64,000 nt of DNA from Streptococcus suis (GCF_024509525.1 NZ_JAMWEM010000001.1:124001-188000), one strand, 5' to 3'. Shown: positions 7,324-16,075, numbered from the stretch's first letter. The notes: generated from the letters alone by a model not told the origin. Numbers and translations are program-made.

Positions 7324-7772
7324 AGAAGAAAAAGCATGCAAGAAAATCCATACTTTGAGGACACCTATCAGAATTCTATCCAAGTAGAGAAATGGTACAA
7401 ACTTGGCAAAGCGAAACATACTCCTACCAAGAGCACTTCCTAACACCAGCTGTTAAAAGACAATCAAAGTAGTATCTTTATGAGGCTGAAAGTCCCTAAA
7501 GGAAATATTGAAAATTCAATCGAGGTGCACTAATTTCATTAAAATCGGAGTAAACAGCTGCGGAGAGTTGTCGAACAATCCTTAAACAAAATAAATTACC
7601 TGTAAAAGAAAACAGTGACAATCATACCTTTAACATCCAATGGTTACAATAATACTGTCCACTACAAGAGATAGTTGCAATCAGTTGAACAGTACGACAA
7701 ACTACAAACCATTAGCCAAGACAGAACTCTCAAAAAACTTAACCCCTGTAGCAGATTTGGGGCAGACATAAC
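7324..7772. other. 449-bp stretch without a recognisable gene
   Basis: Only a 35-codon ORF at 7336-7443 (beginning MQENPYFEDTYQNSIQ) with a weak ribosome-binding site is visible, and I recognise no family for it. The rest has short open stretches broken by stops and looks like decayed coding DNA. Relatives often carry a UmuC-type polymerase gene after this kind of repressor, so this may be a deletion scar, but no UmuC motif could be read in it. Confidence 0.3.
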
Positions 7773-7799
7773 AAAAACCCTTGATACACAAGGGTTTTT
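7773..7799 (-). terminator. Terminator after tRNA-Thr
   Basis: AAAACCCTTG and CAAGGGTTTT form a 10-bp stem with a 5-nt loop, and the transcript ends in a T run on the minus strand. It lies 12 bp beyond the tRNA 3' end. Confidence 0.75.
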
Positions 7800-7811
7800 A
7801 ACGCTATTTTA

Positions 7812-7884
7812 TGCTAGTTGCCGGGATTGAACCGGCGACCTCATCCTTACCATGGATGCGCTCTACCGACTGAGCTAAACCAGC
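7812..7884 (-). tRNA. tRNA-Thr (anticodon GGU)
   Basis: This 73-nt cloverleaf starts GCTGGTTTAGCTCAGTCGG and ends with the T-arm GGTTCAATCC and acceptor strand AACTAGC plus discriminator A. The anticodon stem CATCC/GGATG encloses the loop ATGGTAA, which gives anticodon GGT. The acceptor stem pairs fully with one G-U. The CCA end is not encoded. Confidence 0.95.
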
Positions 7885-7973
7885 GTACTTGACTAGTATA
7901 CCATATCTCCTTGGATTGTCAATAACTATCTTAAAAAATATCTTTTTTCATTCTTTTTCATTCTAAAAATTGT

Positions 7974-8020
7974 CTGACATTTCTAAACGAATGTGGTATA
8001 CTATGGTTACATTTGACCAT
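7974..8020 (+). promoter_or_regulatory. feo operon promoter and adjacent dyad
   Basis: CTGACA (7974-7979) and TATACT (7997-8002) are 17 bp apart, with a TG before the -10. Just downstream, ATGGT and ACCAT (about 8003-8020) form an inverted repeat at the predicted transcription start. An iron-responsive repressor could act here, but the sequence does not clearly match a Fur or DtxR box. Confidence 0.5.
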
Positions 8021-8034
8021 AAGGAAGAAAAAAT

Positions 8035-8541
8035 ATGGATCTAAAAGATATGCAGCCAGGGACTTCCTACCTTATCAAGGAATGTCTAGCTCCAGAAAAT
8101 ATTCGCAAACACTTGATGCACCTAGGTATCCAGTCCGGACAAGAGATTCGCATCATCTCAAAAACTAACAGTAACGTCATTATTCAGATTAAGGCCAGTC
8201 GTTTAGCGCTAGACGCTGAAATCATGGGAACACTAGATTTAGTAGAAAAAGAGAATGATCCATCAGCCTTGACTTTATCAGAAATTCCAATTGGTAGCTC
8301 TGTTAAAGTTGTAGACATTTGTGCGACTGGTGCTCTCCGTCGGAGACTTTTGGATATGGGAATCACAAAAAACACCATCGTTTTCCTAAAAAAAACAGCA
8401 CCTTTGGGAGACCCTATTGAAATTAGCCTGCGAGGATATGAGCTATCACTCCGTAAATCAGAGGCACAGATGGTTCAAGTTCAAATCATCAGAAAGGAAG
8501 CATCGGATGAATACAATTGCCCTCATCGGCAATCCAAATAG
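8035..8541 (+). CDS. feoA: FeoA, tandem two-domain ferrous iron transport accessory protein
   Basis: The 168-residue protein contains two consecutive SH3-like FeoA domains, about residues 1-73 and 80-153. Each has the pattern 'GxSxxVxxI...LRxxLxxMGI' (first copy LIKECLAPENIRKHLMHLGI, second VKVVDICATGALRRRLLDMG). Single FeoA proteins are about 75 residues, so this is a duplication-fusion, a form also seen in other Firmicutes. FeoA is a small cytoplasmic partner of the FeoB Fe(II) transporter. The gene overlaps feoB by 35 bp, and the last residues are read in a different frame from feoB. Confidence 0.9.
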   Translation: MDLKDMQPGTSYLIKECLAPENIRKHLMHLGIQSGQEIRIISKTNSNVIIQIKASRLALDAEIMGTLDLVEKENDPSALTLSEIPIGSSVKVVDICATGALRRRLLDMGITKNTIVFLKKTAPLGDPIEISLRGYELSLRKSEAQMVQVQIIRKEASDEYNCPHRQSK

Positions 8542-10648
8542 TGGAAAAACCACCCTATTTAATCTCCTGACAGGAACCAACCAACGTGTCGGCAACTGGC
8601 CTGGAGTAACCGTAGAGCGGAAATCAGGGATTATTAAAAAGCATGAAAAATTGACACTACAAGATTTGCCAGGAATCTATTCTTTATCTCCCTATACTCC
8701 TGAAGAAAAGATTGCGCGTGACTATCTCATCAATGACCAACCTGCCGCTATTGTAAATGTAGTCGATGCAACGAATCTAGAACGGAATCTCTATTTGACA
8801 CTGCAATTACTCGAGACTGGACTACCTGTAGTTATCGCTCTCAACATGACTGATGCCCTCAAATCTCAGGGACGGTCAATCAATATCAATCAGCTAGCTT
8901 ATCAATTAGGAGTACCTGTCCAGCCAATTAGCGCCTTAAAAAAGAAAGGTATTCCTAAACTCCTACAGGAAGTTGAGCGAACGAACCGGAGAGAGAGAGA
9001 ACCTATTTTTCCTCAATACGATAACCAATTTGAAGCCGCTTTAGCCCAGGTAGTTGACTTACTGCCAGACAGAATAGCTAGCGAACAAGAGCGTTTCTAC
9101 GCCATTCGGGCACTTGAACGCGATAGCGATATCCTTCAGGAATTACAGTTAAACTCCGATAAGCTAGCTGAGTTAGAAGAAATTATCACCATTTTGGAAA
9201 AAGTTTATGCTGATGATATCGAAACCATTATCGTTAACCAACGTTATCAGCTAATTGAACAAATTGCAGAGCTGGTTCAAAAAAACAATGACAGCGCATT
9301 TAACCTATCCGACAAAATCGACCAAGTTGTCACGAACCGTTTCCTTGCTTTACCAATTTTTGCCGCAGTCATGTGGTTAACTTATTTCTTATCTATTCAA
9401 ACTATTGGTACCATGGGGACCGACTGGGTTAATGAGGTCCTTTTTGGAGAAATTGTTCCAAATCTTATCCAATATTACCTTGATAGTTTTAACATTGCCG
9501 ACTGGTTACAGGCCTTGGTGCTTGATGGTATCATCGCAGGCTGCGGAGCTATACTGGGTTTTGTCCCTCAGATTTTCGTCCTCTTTTTCTGCTTGGGTAT
9601 CCTAGAAGACATCGGCTATATGAGTCGGATTGCTTTTGTGTTGGATCGCATTTTTCGACGATTTGGACTGTCAGGAAAATCCTTCATTCCCATGCTCATT
9701 TCGACTGGTTGTGGCGTTCCTGGAGTCATGGCTAGTCGGACTATTGAAAATGAAAAAGACCGAAGAATCACCATTATGACTGCCACCTTCATGCCCTGCT
9801 CCGCTAAACTCCCAATTATTTCACTCATTGCAGGTGCCTTCTTCCCCAATAACCCTTGGATTGCCCCAAGTGCCTACTTTGTTGGAATGGGAGCGATTGT
9901 TCTATCTGGCATGGCTCTGAAAAAAACAAAACAACTTGGCGGAGTTGCCAGTCCATTCATCATGGAATTGCCTTCCTACCATCTACCAAAATTATCTACT
10001 GTACTCCGCTATGCATTCGACAAAGCTATTAGCTTTATCAAACGGGCAGGTACCATCATATTTGTGACCAATATCATCATCTGGTTTGCAAGTTCCTACA
10101 GTTGGACCTTACAGATGGTTGATACCGATCATAGTATCCTTGCCTCTATCGGTCGCATCTTCTCCTTCATCTTTTCTCCTTTGGGGTTTGGAAACTGGCG
10201 TGCAACGATCGCTGCCATTACGGGACTCCTGGCAAAGGAAACAGTGATTGCTACCTTTGGAATCCTGTATAAAATTGGAGAGACAACTGAAGAAAATCCT
10301 GAACTTTGGGGCCTTTTACAACAAGACTATACCGCCCTCTCTGCATACTCCTTCTTGGTATTTAACCTCCTTTGCGCTCCATGCTTTGCTGCTATCGGAG
10401 CCATTCACCGTGAAATGGGGGAAGCTAAGTGGACTTGGATTGCCATCAGCTTCCAGACGGGAGTAGCTTATGCAAGTAGTCTGGTCATCTACCAGCTCGG
10501 ACTCGTTTTATTCTATGGTCAGTCTCCAAACGTCTGGACCATACTGGCAATTTCTTTCATCATTGCAGGTTTGTATAGTCTGATGAGAAAACCAGTAAAC
10601 TTGTTGCCGCTTGTTACAATTAAATCATTAGAAAAAGGAGATTTTTGA
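8507..10648 (+). CDS. feoB: Ferrous iron transporter FeoB
   Basis: FeoB takes up Fe(II) across the cytoplasmic membrane. The 713-residue product begins MNTIALIGNPNSGKTTLFN, with the G1 motif GNPNSGKT at residues 8-15. G3 is DLPG and G4 is NMTD, typical of its N-terminal G-protein domain. A C-terminal polytopic region of roughly residues 265-700 follows, with conserved Gate motifs (ISTGCGVPGVMA and FMPCSAKLP) bearing the functional cysteines. I chose the ATG at 8507 over an in-frame one at 8417 because it directly precedes the G1 motif and follows AAGGAAG. It overlaps feoA and is followed by the small Cys-rich protein. Confidence 0.95.
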   Translation: MNTIALIGNPNSGKTTLFNLLTGTNQRVGNWPGVTVERKSGIIKKHEKLTLQDLPGIYSLSPYTPEEKIARDYLINDQPAAIVNVVDATNLERNLYLTLQLLETGLPVVIALNMTDALKSQGRSININQLAYQLGVPVQPISALKKKGIPKLLQEVERTNRREREPIFPQYDNQFEAALAQVVDLLPDRIASEQERFYAIRALERDSDILQELQLNSDKLAELEEIITILEKVYADDIETIIVNQRYQLIEQIAELVQKNNDSAFNLSDKIDQVVTNRFLALPIFAAVMWLTYFLSIQTIGTMGTDWVNEVLFGEIVPNLIQYYLDSFNIADWLQALVLDGIIAGCGAILGFVPQIFVLFFCLGILEDIGYMSRIAFVLDRIFRRFGLSGKSFIPMLISTGCGVPGVMASRTIENEKDRRITIMTATFMPCSAKLPIISLIAGAFFPNNPWIAPSAYFVGMGAIVLSGMALKKTKQLGGVASPFIMELPSYHLPKLSTVLRYAFDKAISFIKRAGTIIFVTNIIIWFASSYSWTLQMVDTDHSILASIGRIFSFIFSPLGFGNWRATIAAITGLLAKETVIATFGILYKIGETTEENPELWGLLQQDYTALSAYSFLVFNLLCAPCFAAIGAIHREMGEAKWTWIAISFQTGVAYASSLVIYQLGLVLFYGQSPNVWTILAISFIIAGLYSLMRKPVNLLPLVTIKSLEKGDF

Positions 10649-10806
10649 TGCCTACACTACTCCTCTTTATTGTTATTGCTATCCTCTTTATCCTAGCTAT
10701 TCGTAGCCTCATCAAGAGCAAGGGTGCTTGTAGTGACTGCTCCTGCGATTGTGCTATCAAACAACAGGTTTCAAAGAATCACTCTGCCTTCCATGACAAA
10801 TTGTAA
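10648..10806 (+). CDS. FeoB-associated Cys-rich membrane protein
   Basis: This 52-residue protein (MPTLLLFIVIAILFILAI...) has one N-terminal membrane helix (residues 3-20) and a short cytoplasmic tail with CSDCSCDC, four cysteines in a cluster. It matches the FeoB-associated Cys-rich membrane protein family, thought to play a FeoC-like role next to FeoB, perhaps handling iron. Its ATG overlaps the feoB stop (ATGA), with AAAAGGAG upstream, so the three feo genes form one operon. The operon ends at the hairpin at 10865-10901. Confidence 0.9.
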   Translation: MPTLLLFIVIAILFILAIRSLIKSKGACSDCSCDCAIKQQVSKNHSAFHDKL

Positions 10807-10864
10807 GTATTGCCTTTGGAGCTCTCTATGCCCTTGATAGAAACTTTTCTTCTGTCTATGAAAC

Positions 10865-10901
10865 AAAACCTACCCAGTCTTAAGGAAACTGGGTAGGTTT
10901 T
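10865..10901 (+). terminator. feo operon terminator, overlapping the convergent gene's 3' end
   Basis: A perfect 14-bp stem pairs AAAACCTACCCAGT with ACTGGGTAGGTTTT and is followed by TATT on the plus strand. Its 3' arm and loop encode the last codons (KPTQFP-stop) of the convergent acetyltransferase gene, so one hairpin serves both directions. Confidence 0.85.
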
Positions 10902-11401
10902 ATTCTATAATCTGCTAAGACTATTCTATTTCCAGCGATCTCTTTGAACTCACCTGTTGGACAAAATCCAACCTTAGCCCAAAAATGACTAGACTGGGGA
11001 TTGCTTTCCACATAGCCAAGACGCACCTTTTTGAAGCGAATTGCTAACCGGGGCAGGAGCTCTGCTATGATCCTTGAACCAAGACCTTGATCTGAAAGCT
11101 TGGCATCTACCATGAAGAGTCCGATGTAGGCAGTATCTTCTGTCGGATAGCCGTCTATCAGGTCCAGCACTGCAAGGAGCTGATTCTTGTCCCAAAAACC
11201 TAGGAAGTACTTATCTGATAGTTCCTTCCCTGGTGGACAATCCACCAGGTCATTGGACAAACTTTCCAGACTTGGCAAGGGTGGAAAATGTTCAAAATAG
11301 AGAGGATTAGTCTGGTAGAGGACCAAAACCTGCTCCAAATCATCCTCTGTCAATTTCCGCACTTGAAAGCGACTGGATAGGTTAGCAATCTCAATGTTCA
11401 C
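10880..11401 (-). CDS. GNAT-family N-acetyltransferase
   Basis: The roughly 173-residue protein has the GNAT fold: an N-terminal substrate region, the strand AYIGLFMVDAKLS, the acetyl-CoA loop DQGLGSRIIAELL (Q/RxxGxG/A motif), and a C-terminal VESNPQSSHFWAKVGF. The substrate is unknown. The GTG at 11401 sits inside the 3' end of the upstream acetyltransferase gene (GTGAACATTGA), which would allow coupled translation. An in-frame ATG at 11434 has no ribosome-binding site. It is the last gene of the phoH-GNAT-GNAT operon and ends inside the shared terminator hairpin. Confidence 0.75.
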   Translation of the reverse strand: MNIEIANLSSRFQVRKLTEDDLEQVLVLYQTNPLYFEHFPPLPSLESLSNDLVDCPPGKELSDKYFLGFWDKNQLLAVLDLIDGYPTEDTAYIGLFMVDAKLSDQGLGSRIIAELLPRLAIRFKKVRLGYVESNPQSSHFWAKVGFCPTGEFKEIAGNRIVLADYRIKPTQFP

Positions 11402-11954
11402 AGCGCTTCTGCCATTCCTTTCGATGTAATTCATAGTAATAAGAGGTAACCTGTTGACCAGCTATCACCTGGTCGCCCTCTTTTTGTGCGACTAGCTGAA
11501 ACCCCATTTTCTCCAATAGTTGCTTGGAGGCTTGATTTTCCTGAGCGTGACCTGCCTTGACCACTTCAAAGTCCAAATCCAGTAGCAATAGGTCCAAAAC
11601 GGCCTCCATAGCTTCACTTGCCAACCCCTGGTGCCAGTAAGCCTTGTTGAGAATAATGCCGATAGACAGGGACTTGTCTTTCTCTGAAAGCCCATAAGTA
11701 TCCAGAGTACCAATTATCTTCTGCTTGCTTTTAACGTCCAAGGCATACTTGCCGACTGGATCCGTCAAATACATTTTTTCAATTCCTTGCCGGGTGTCTT
11801 CCAAAGCCTGATTAGCAGGGAAGGTCCATCGAGTGGTCTCCTGGTCAGAGGCGTACTCGTACATATCCTCCAAATCGTCCATAGACACAGGGCGAAGCCG
11901 AAGGCGTTTGGTCTCCAAAACCTCATGTTGAGCCAACCTATCCTTAAGAGTCAT
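11391..11954 (-). CDS. GNAT-family N-acetyltransferase (RimJ/RimL-like)
   Basis: This is a 187-residue acetyltransferase. It starts with the RimJ-like pattern LETKRLRLRPVSMDDLEDMYEY, carries the acetyl-CoA motif AYWHQGLASEAMEAVL, and ends with the typical ENQASKQLLEKMGFQ. RimJ/L-like proteins acetylate protein N-termini, antibiotics or small molecules; the target here cannot be told. The ATG at 11954 overlaps the end of the phoH-like gene by 11 bp and has GAGGAAG upstream. Confidence 0.8.
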   Translation of the reverse strand: MTLKDRLAQHEVLETKRLRLRPVSMDDLEDMYEYASDQETTRWTFPANQALEDTRQGIEKMYLTDPVGKYALDVKSKQKIIGTLDTYGLSEKDKSLSIGIILNKAYWHQGLASEAMEAVLDLLLLDLDFEVVKAGHAQENQASKQLLEKMGFQLVAQKEGDQVIAGQQVTSYYYELHRKEWQKRCEH

Positions 11955-12972
11955 GGTCTTCCTCTTGCTCTTTCTTCAGTTCCCCAATCGTCTCAAAACT
12001 TGCTCGGCTATCCGCAGCCAGAGCCTCCTGCTCGTATGCATTGATAATCTGGGCAACAACTGGATGACGGACCACATCCTTAGCTGAAAAATGTATGAAA
12101 TCAATCTGTGGAATAGCCTTCAATTTCTCCGTCGCGTCAATCAAACCCGATTTGACCTTGCGCGGCAGGTCAATCTGGCTAATATCCCCATTGACAATCA
12201 TCTTGGAATTAAAGCCAAGACGAGTTAGGAACATCTTCATCTGCATAATGGTCGTATTTTGCGCTTCATCCAAGATGACAAAAGCGTCTTCCAGAGTCCG
12301 CCCCCGCATATAGGCCAGCGGCGCAATCTCAATAATCTCGCGCTCCATTAGGCGCGTGGTCTGCTCCTTGCCCAAAATCTGATAGAGGGCATCGTAGACC
12401 GGCCGCAAATAAGGATCTACTTTTTCTTTCAAGTCTCCTGGCAAAAAGCCTAAACTTTCGCCAGCTTCGACCGCAGGACGTGTCAGGACAATCCGCTTGA
12501 CCTGTCCCCGCTTGAGGGCTGTGACAGCTAGGGTAACCGCTAAGAAGGTCTTACCAGTACCAGCAGGACCGATTCCAAATACGATGTCATGACGCTTTAC
12601 GCTATCGACGTAGAGTTTTTGCCCAAGGGTCTTTACGCGAATAGGTTTGCCGTAGTTGTCCTTGATGATTTCTTCCTCGTAGAGAGCAACGAATTTCTCA
12701 ATCTCATCATTTTTAACCATGGAAATAGCCGTGACCACATCGGGCGTACTGATAACCAACCCGCGGCTTACCAAAACGAGTAGAGACTGGATAACAAGAC
12801 GGGCCTGTTCTACATGGTCTTCCTGACCAATGACTTGCACTTTTTCCGTTCGAGCATGGATAATCACCCCAAGCTCTTGTTCCATCAAGCGCAGATGGCG
12901 TTCATTGGACCCAAAGAGGCTAAACGAATCATCTGGATGCTTGAGTTGAATATCAATCGAATGTTCTAGCAA
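11944..12972 (-). CDS. phoH: PhoH-like ATPase (YbeZ/PhoH family)
   Basis: The 342-residue cytoplasmic P-loop NTPase has Walker A GPAGTGKTFLA, Walker B AFVILDEAQN and the family block TRLGFNSKMIVNGDISQIDLP. The N-terminus carries the short KH-like region with FGSNERHLRLMEQELG. PhoH/YbeZ proteins are linked to RNA metabolism and ribosome maturation. I place the start at a TTG (12972) because AAGGAG lies exactly 6 nt upstream and the product then begins LLEHSIDIQLKHPDD as in relatives. The longer in-frame ATG at 13023 would begin inside a terminator hairpin. It heads an operon with two acetyltransferase genes. Confidence 0.9.
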   Translation of the reverse strand: MLEHSIDIQLKHPDDSFSLFGSNERHLRLMEQELGVIIHARTEKVQVIGQEDHVEQARLVIQSLLVLVSRGLVISTPDVVTAISMVKNDEIEKFVALYEEEIIKDNYGKPIRVKTLGQKLYVDSVKRHDIVFGIGPAGTGKTFLAVTLAVTALKRGQVKRIVLTRPAVEAGESLGFLPGDLKEKVDPYLRPVYDALYQILGKEQTTRLMEREIIEIAPLAYMRGRTLEDAFVILDEAQNTTIMQMKMFLTRLGFNSKMIVNGDISQIDLPRKVKSGLIDATEKLKAIPQIDFIHFSAKDVVRHPVVAQIINAYEQEALAADSRASFETIGELKKEQEEDHDS

Positions 12973-13002
12973 GACTTGCTCCTTTTCCTGTGCTTTTTCT
13001 CT

Positions 13003-13036
13003 ATTATAACAAAAATAGCCCAAACAAGGCTATTTT
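13003..13036 (-). terminator. Hairpin terminator abutting the phoH promoter -10
   Basis: AAAATAGCC (13012-13020) pairs with GGCTATTTT (13028-13036) behind the YozE-family gene. The T tract on the minus strand runs straight into TGTTATAAT (-10 at 13003-13008), the likely extended -10 promoter of phoH. Terminator and promoter are therefore fused within 34 bp. Confidence 0.6.
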
Positions 13037-13050
13037 GTACTATTTATCCA

Positions 13051-13266
13051 TCAATGCCCCAAATAATCTTCCCAAATCGCATCAAAATCAGACATGGAAA
13101 AGGCAAAGCTGGCCGATTCCTCCAGGAAACGGCTGACTTCATCGAAATTATCTGATTGCTTAGGAAAATCAGATTCATCAAAGGCATAATCTGCTAAGAT
13201 GGCTACCGGTTCATTACTTTTCGGGTTGCGCTGCGTCATCAACCAAGAATAAAAACTTCTTCTCAC
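13051..13266 (-). CDS. UPF0346 / YozE SAM-like family protein
   Basis: The 71-residue protein matches the small UPF0346 (YozE) family over its whole length: [17 protein letters not shown] at the start, [23 protein letters not shown] in the middle and [10 protein letters not shown] at the end. It is predicted to be a compact helical, SAM-domain-like cytoplasmic protein of unknown function. The start codon is GTG at 13266, with only a weak upstream GAAAG. Neighbours are the broken DUF1801 gene upstream and phoH downstream. Confidence 0.85.
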   Translation of the reverse strand: MRRSFYSWLMTQRNPKSNEPVAILADYAFDESDFPKQSDNFDEVSRFLEESASFAFSMSDFDAIWEDYLGH

Positions 13267-13271
13267 TACAT

Positions 13272-13727
13272 CTACTTTCTATGATTTTTTTCGTAAAGCT
13301 CTATATAGCGCTCCATGCTCATCTTGCTCACCAAGTCCCCAATCAATTCATAGGGAATATTCTTGGGATTTTTCATACGGATACAGGACTTACCCATATC
13401 CAGCTTGGTCGGCACCTGTGCTTGATAAGCAGCAACGAACCAATCATTCAATTCTTGGTCCATATAGATTCCCATGTGGTAGAGGGCGATATGAGCCTTT
13501 TGTTATGCTAAGGCAAGGAAAGGCAAGGGCTCTCCTGGTGTGCAATGATAACCATCAGGGTAGGCAGTAAGTGGTACATAATAGTTAATCATACCACCTA
13601 ACATTCCTACTTCAAAACCAGCTGGTAACTGTTCCACAATCACTTGATGGAGTCGTTCAACTGCTTCCTTCCGATTTTCAGGCAAGGCCCCAAAATAAGC
13701 CTCTATATTTTCAACGTCATACTTCAT
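13272..13727 (-). pseudogene. DUF1801 (YdhG-like) family gene with an in-frame stop
   Basis: Two open stretches in the same frame, 13503-13727 and 13272-13502, together encode one DUF1801/YdhG-like protein of about 151 residues (MKYDVENIEAYFGALPENRK ... ERYIELYEKN). They are separated only by a TAA at 13503-13505. The junction reads FLALA-stop-QKAHIALYHMG, and relatives typically have LASQKxHIALYHMG. A single C-to-A change in a TCA serine codon explains the break. Everything else in the frame is intact, so the mutation looks recent or is a sequencing error. The start has AGGAGT. The function of the family is not well defined. Confidence 0.85.
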
Positions 13728-13765
13728 ATTTACTCCTTAGTCTAGCAAAGTCGGCCATACCTTTC

Positions 13766-15133
13766 CTATCGGTAACGCCGAGAACGTCTACCCTCACCAT
13801 TTCTTCTCTGCTGTCTCCGACGACGCTTCCGTTGTTGGATAAAGAAAAAGTGACCAACAATACCAATGAGAAGAAGCCCCATTAAGAACCAAGGCCATTG
13901 ACCAAGCAGACTCTTTCCAAAACCAGATTGCTTAGAAGCCTGTTTTGTCTCCTGTGAACTTTGAGATACCGTACTACTTGTCTGAGCTGTAACTGCTTCT
14001 ACATTTACTGTATCTGTAATCATCGGACTTACAGCTTCCAAACCATTTTCTAGACGGAGTTGATTATTTTCCACTACATAGGTTGGTTCAGTTCCTTTGG
14101 CAATAGTGCCATAAAAATCTATTTCCAACTGATATTCTTGCCCATTAATCGTCTGCTTTCCTGCTGTCAGCAGTTTTTTGTATTCATAATCTGCATAAGA
14201 TTTTTCAATCAAGGCATTCCCAAATGGGTGGCGATAATATTCTCCATCTTGGTCTGACCAGTCACCAACTCCCATAATAACGGCAATATGACGTTGTTCA
14301 CCCCTCTTGATTGTGGCAATATAGTTAAATGCCCCTCTCGGACTCGATCCTGTTTTAAGGCCATCTACTCCCTCAATGCCATACTTAGCGCCAGGAAGAG
14401 AATAATTGTAAGTCTCAAAAGTTTCTTCATAAGGTGTCCCAGCCTTGACAGTTACTACCGCATCCTTCGTGTGATCTAAGATACCCGGATAATTTTTCAC
14501 AAAATAATAAGTCAAGATTGCTAAATCACGTGCAGTTGTCTGATTGGCACTATATATATCGTAACGAGTTGGATTGTAATGGCCTTCAAAAGACACTGCA
14601 GCTGCTCCGCTTGGGTTAAACCAATGAGTATTGGTCATCCCTAATTCTTGAGCTTTTGTATTCATCAAATCGATAAAAGCGTCTGGATCATTATTAGAAA
14701 TAAGATTAGCTAGCATAATAGTCGTTACATTGGAAGATGGTACGGCGGTCATGGTTATCAGCTCGCTAACCGTGTAATCTACTCCTGCTACGATTTTATT
14801 ATTTGAAATAGCATAAATACCCGAAACAGCCTGATCAGAAGCTGTTGCTGTCACAATAGTATCCTCTGTGAATTTACCCTGAGCAATAGCTTCGTAAGTC
14901 AAATACAAGGTCATGACCTTACTCATACTAGCAGGGTCACGCACCTCATCAACATTATCTCCCCATAAAACATCACCGGTATTGCCATCGATGACAATGG
15001 TCGATTTAGGCCGATTAACCTCACTGACCTCATAGCCTGCTGCGCGTGTAATAGCCATCAACTCATCTGCCCGAACCGGCAAAAAACAAGCAGTCATGAT
15101 TACTATCAAACAACTTGCAAAAATCTTTTTCAC
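13766..15133 (-). CDS. dacA: D-alanyl-D-alanine carboxypeptidase (PBP3/DacA type)
   Basis: This 455-residue low-molecular-weight penicillin-binding protein removes the terminal D-Ala of peptidoglycan stem peptides. The signal peptide MKKIFASCLIVIMTACFLPV is followed by the catalytic motifs S69-M-S-K72, S133-S-N135 and K260-T-G262, in the expected order and spacing. A C-terminal beta-rich domain, a Ser/Thr/Gln-rich linker, a membrane anchor (about residues 414-434) and a strongly basic tail (RKRRRRQQRRN...) complete it. Streptococcal PBP3 has this architecture. It is probably monocistronic, with panE upstream. Confidence 0.93.
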   Translation of the reverse strand: MKKIFASCLIVIMTACFLPVRADELMAITRAAGYEVSEVNRPKSTIVIDGNTGDVLWGDNVDEVRDPASMSKVMTLYLTYEAIAQGKFTEDTIVTATASDQAVSGIYAISNNKIVAGVDYTVSELITMTAVPSSNVTTIMLANLISNNDPDAFIDLMNTKAQELGMTNTHWFNPSGAAAVSFEGHYNPTRYDIYSANQTTARDLAILTYYFVKNYPGILDHTKDAVVTVKAGTPYEETFETYNYSLPGAKYGIEGVDGLKTGSSPRGAFNYIATIKRGEQRHIAVIMGVGDWSDQDGEYYRHPFGNALIEKSYADYEYKKLLTAGKQTINGQEYQLEIDFYGTIAKGTEPTYVVENNQLRLENGLEAVSPMITDTVNVEAVTAQTSSTVSQSSQETKQASKQSGFGKSLLGQWPWFLMGLLLIGIVGHFFFIQQRKRRRRQQRRNGEGRRSRRYR

Positions 15134-15151
15134 TATCTTCTCCTATTTATC

Positions 15152-16072
15152 TTATCGTAATCCTAATATACTTTCTTTCGCATGAATCATTTCCGTTATC
15201 ATTTGGCAATAAGGCGTTGGGATACCTGCACGCTTACCCTTAAAAACGACAGCTCCATTCAGGAAATCAATTTCTGTCTTCCGACCATGTTGAACTAAGT
15301 CCTGATGCATGGACGGGTAATGATTAGAGGCCTTCTTGGAAGCATCCATAAGATATTTCCAAATAGCTACTTCGTCAATTCCATCCGTCTCTGACTTGGC
15401 AACTGCTATGAATTCCTTAAAAATTCCCTCAACCAAATTAAGACCACCCTCTGTACCAAATAATTCTCCAATGGTACAATCGAGCACTGTACAGGTGGGA
15501 TTCATGGTACCATTGACACATGCTTTCTGCCAAATGGCATTGATGACGTGCTCATCGTAGCTGGCATTCAAGCCAGCCTCATTAAACATCGTAATAATCC
15601 CCTCTACAGACTGGCTATCCCCAACCATGTTTTGTACAGAAACGGAACCGCTACCTTCCAGATGAGCATGACCTGGCCCTGTCAAACTAGCTAACCAAAT
15701 GGTTACTCCCACCATAATACTTTCATTGGGTACGTAGCGACGCATAGTTGTTGCATGCCCCAGTCCATTCAAAAGACTGAGCACTTTAGTCTGCTGACCG
15801 ATAATCCCCTTAATGTCCTGCAACATCTTTGGCAACTGGTCTGACTTGGTCAAAAGAATAATTAAATCTGCCACCTCCGTCGCCTCAGTAGGTTTCATGA
15901 TAGGGAGCTGCACAGTTTCATCGAAGTCTCCACTTATCTTCAAGCCATTTTCTCGAATAGCCTCAATATGAGCATCCCAGTTATCCAGTAAAATCACTTC
16001 ATGCTTGGTTTTAGACAACTGGTAGCCAAACCGACAGCCCATAGCACCACTTCCAGCAATATAAACTCTCAT
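15152..16072 (-). CDS. panE: 2-dehydropantoate 2-reductase (ketopantoate reductase)
   Basis: The 306-residue cytoplasmic enzyme has the N-terminal NADPH-binding motif VYIAGSGAMGCRFGYQL (GxGxxG) and an all-helical C-terminal domain with the conserved KACVNGTMNPTCTVL lysine/asparagine region. It reduces ketopantoate to pantoate in pantothenate synthesis. Streptococci often lack the rest of the pathway, so another 2-keto acid is also possible. It lies 3 bp downstream of cvfB, so the two are probably co-transcribed. Confidence 0.85.
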   Translation of the reverse strand: MRVYIAGSGAMGCRFGYQLSKTKHEVILLDNWDAHIEAIRENGLKISGDFDETVQLPIMKPTEATEVADLIILLTKSDQLPKMLQDIKGIIGQQTKVLSLLNGLGHATTMRRYVPNESIMVGVTIWLASLTGPGHAHLEGSGSVSVQNMVGDSQSVEGIITMFNEAGLNASYDEHVINAIWQKACVNGTMNPTCTVLDCTIGELFGTEGGLNLVEGIFKEFIAVAKSETDGIDEVAIWKYLMDASKKASNHYPSMHQDLVQHGRKTEIDFLNGAVVFKGKRAGIPTPYCQMITEMIHAKESILGLR

Positions 16073-16075
16073 AAC

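Noticed and set aside
13439..13511. Translational read-through or selenocysteine-like recoding at the DUF1801 TAA
   Set aside because: TAA is not a known recoding codon in this group and no stimulatory structure was seen; a simple nonsense mutation explains it.
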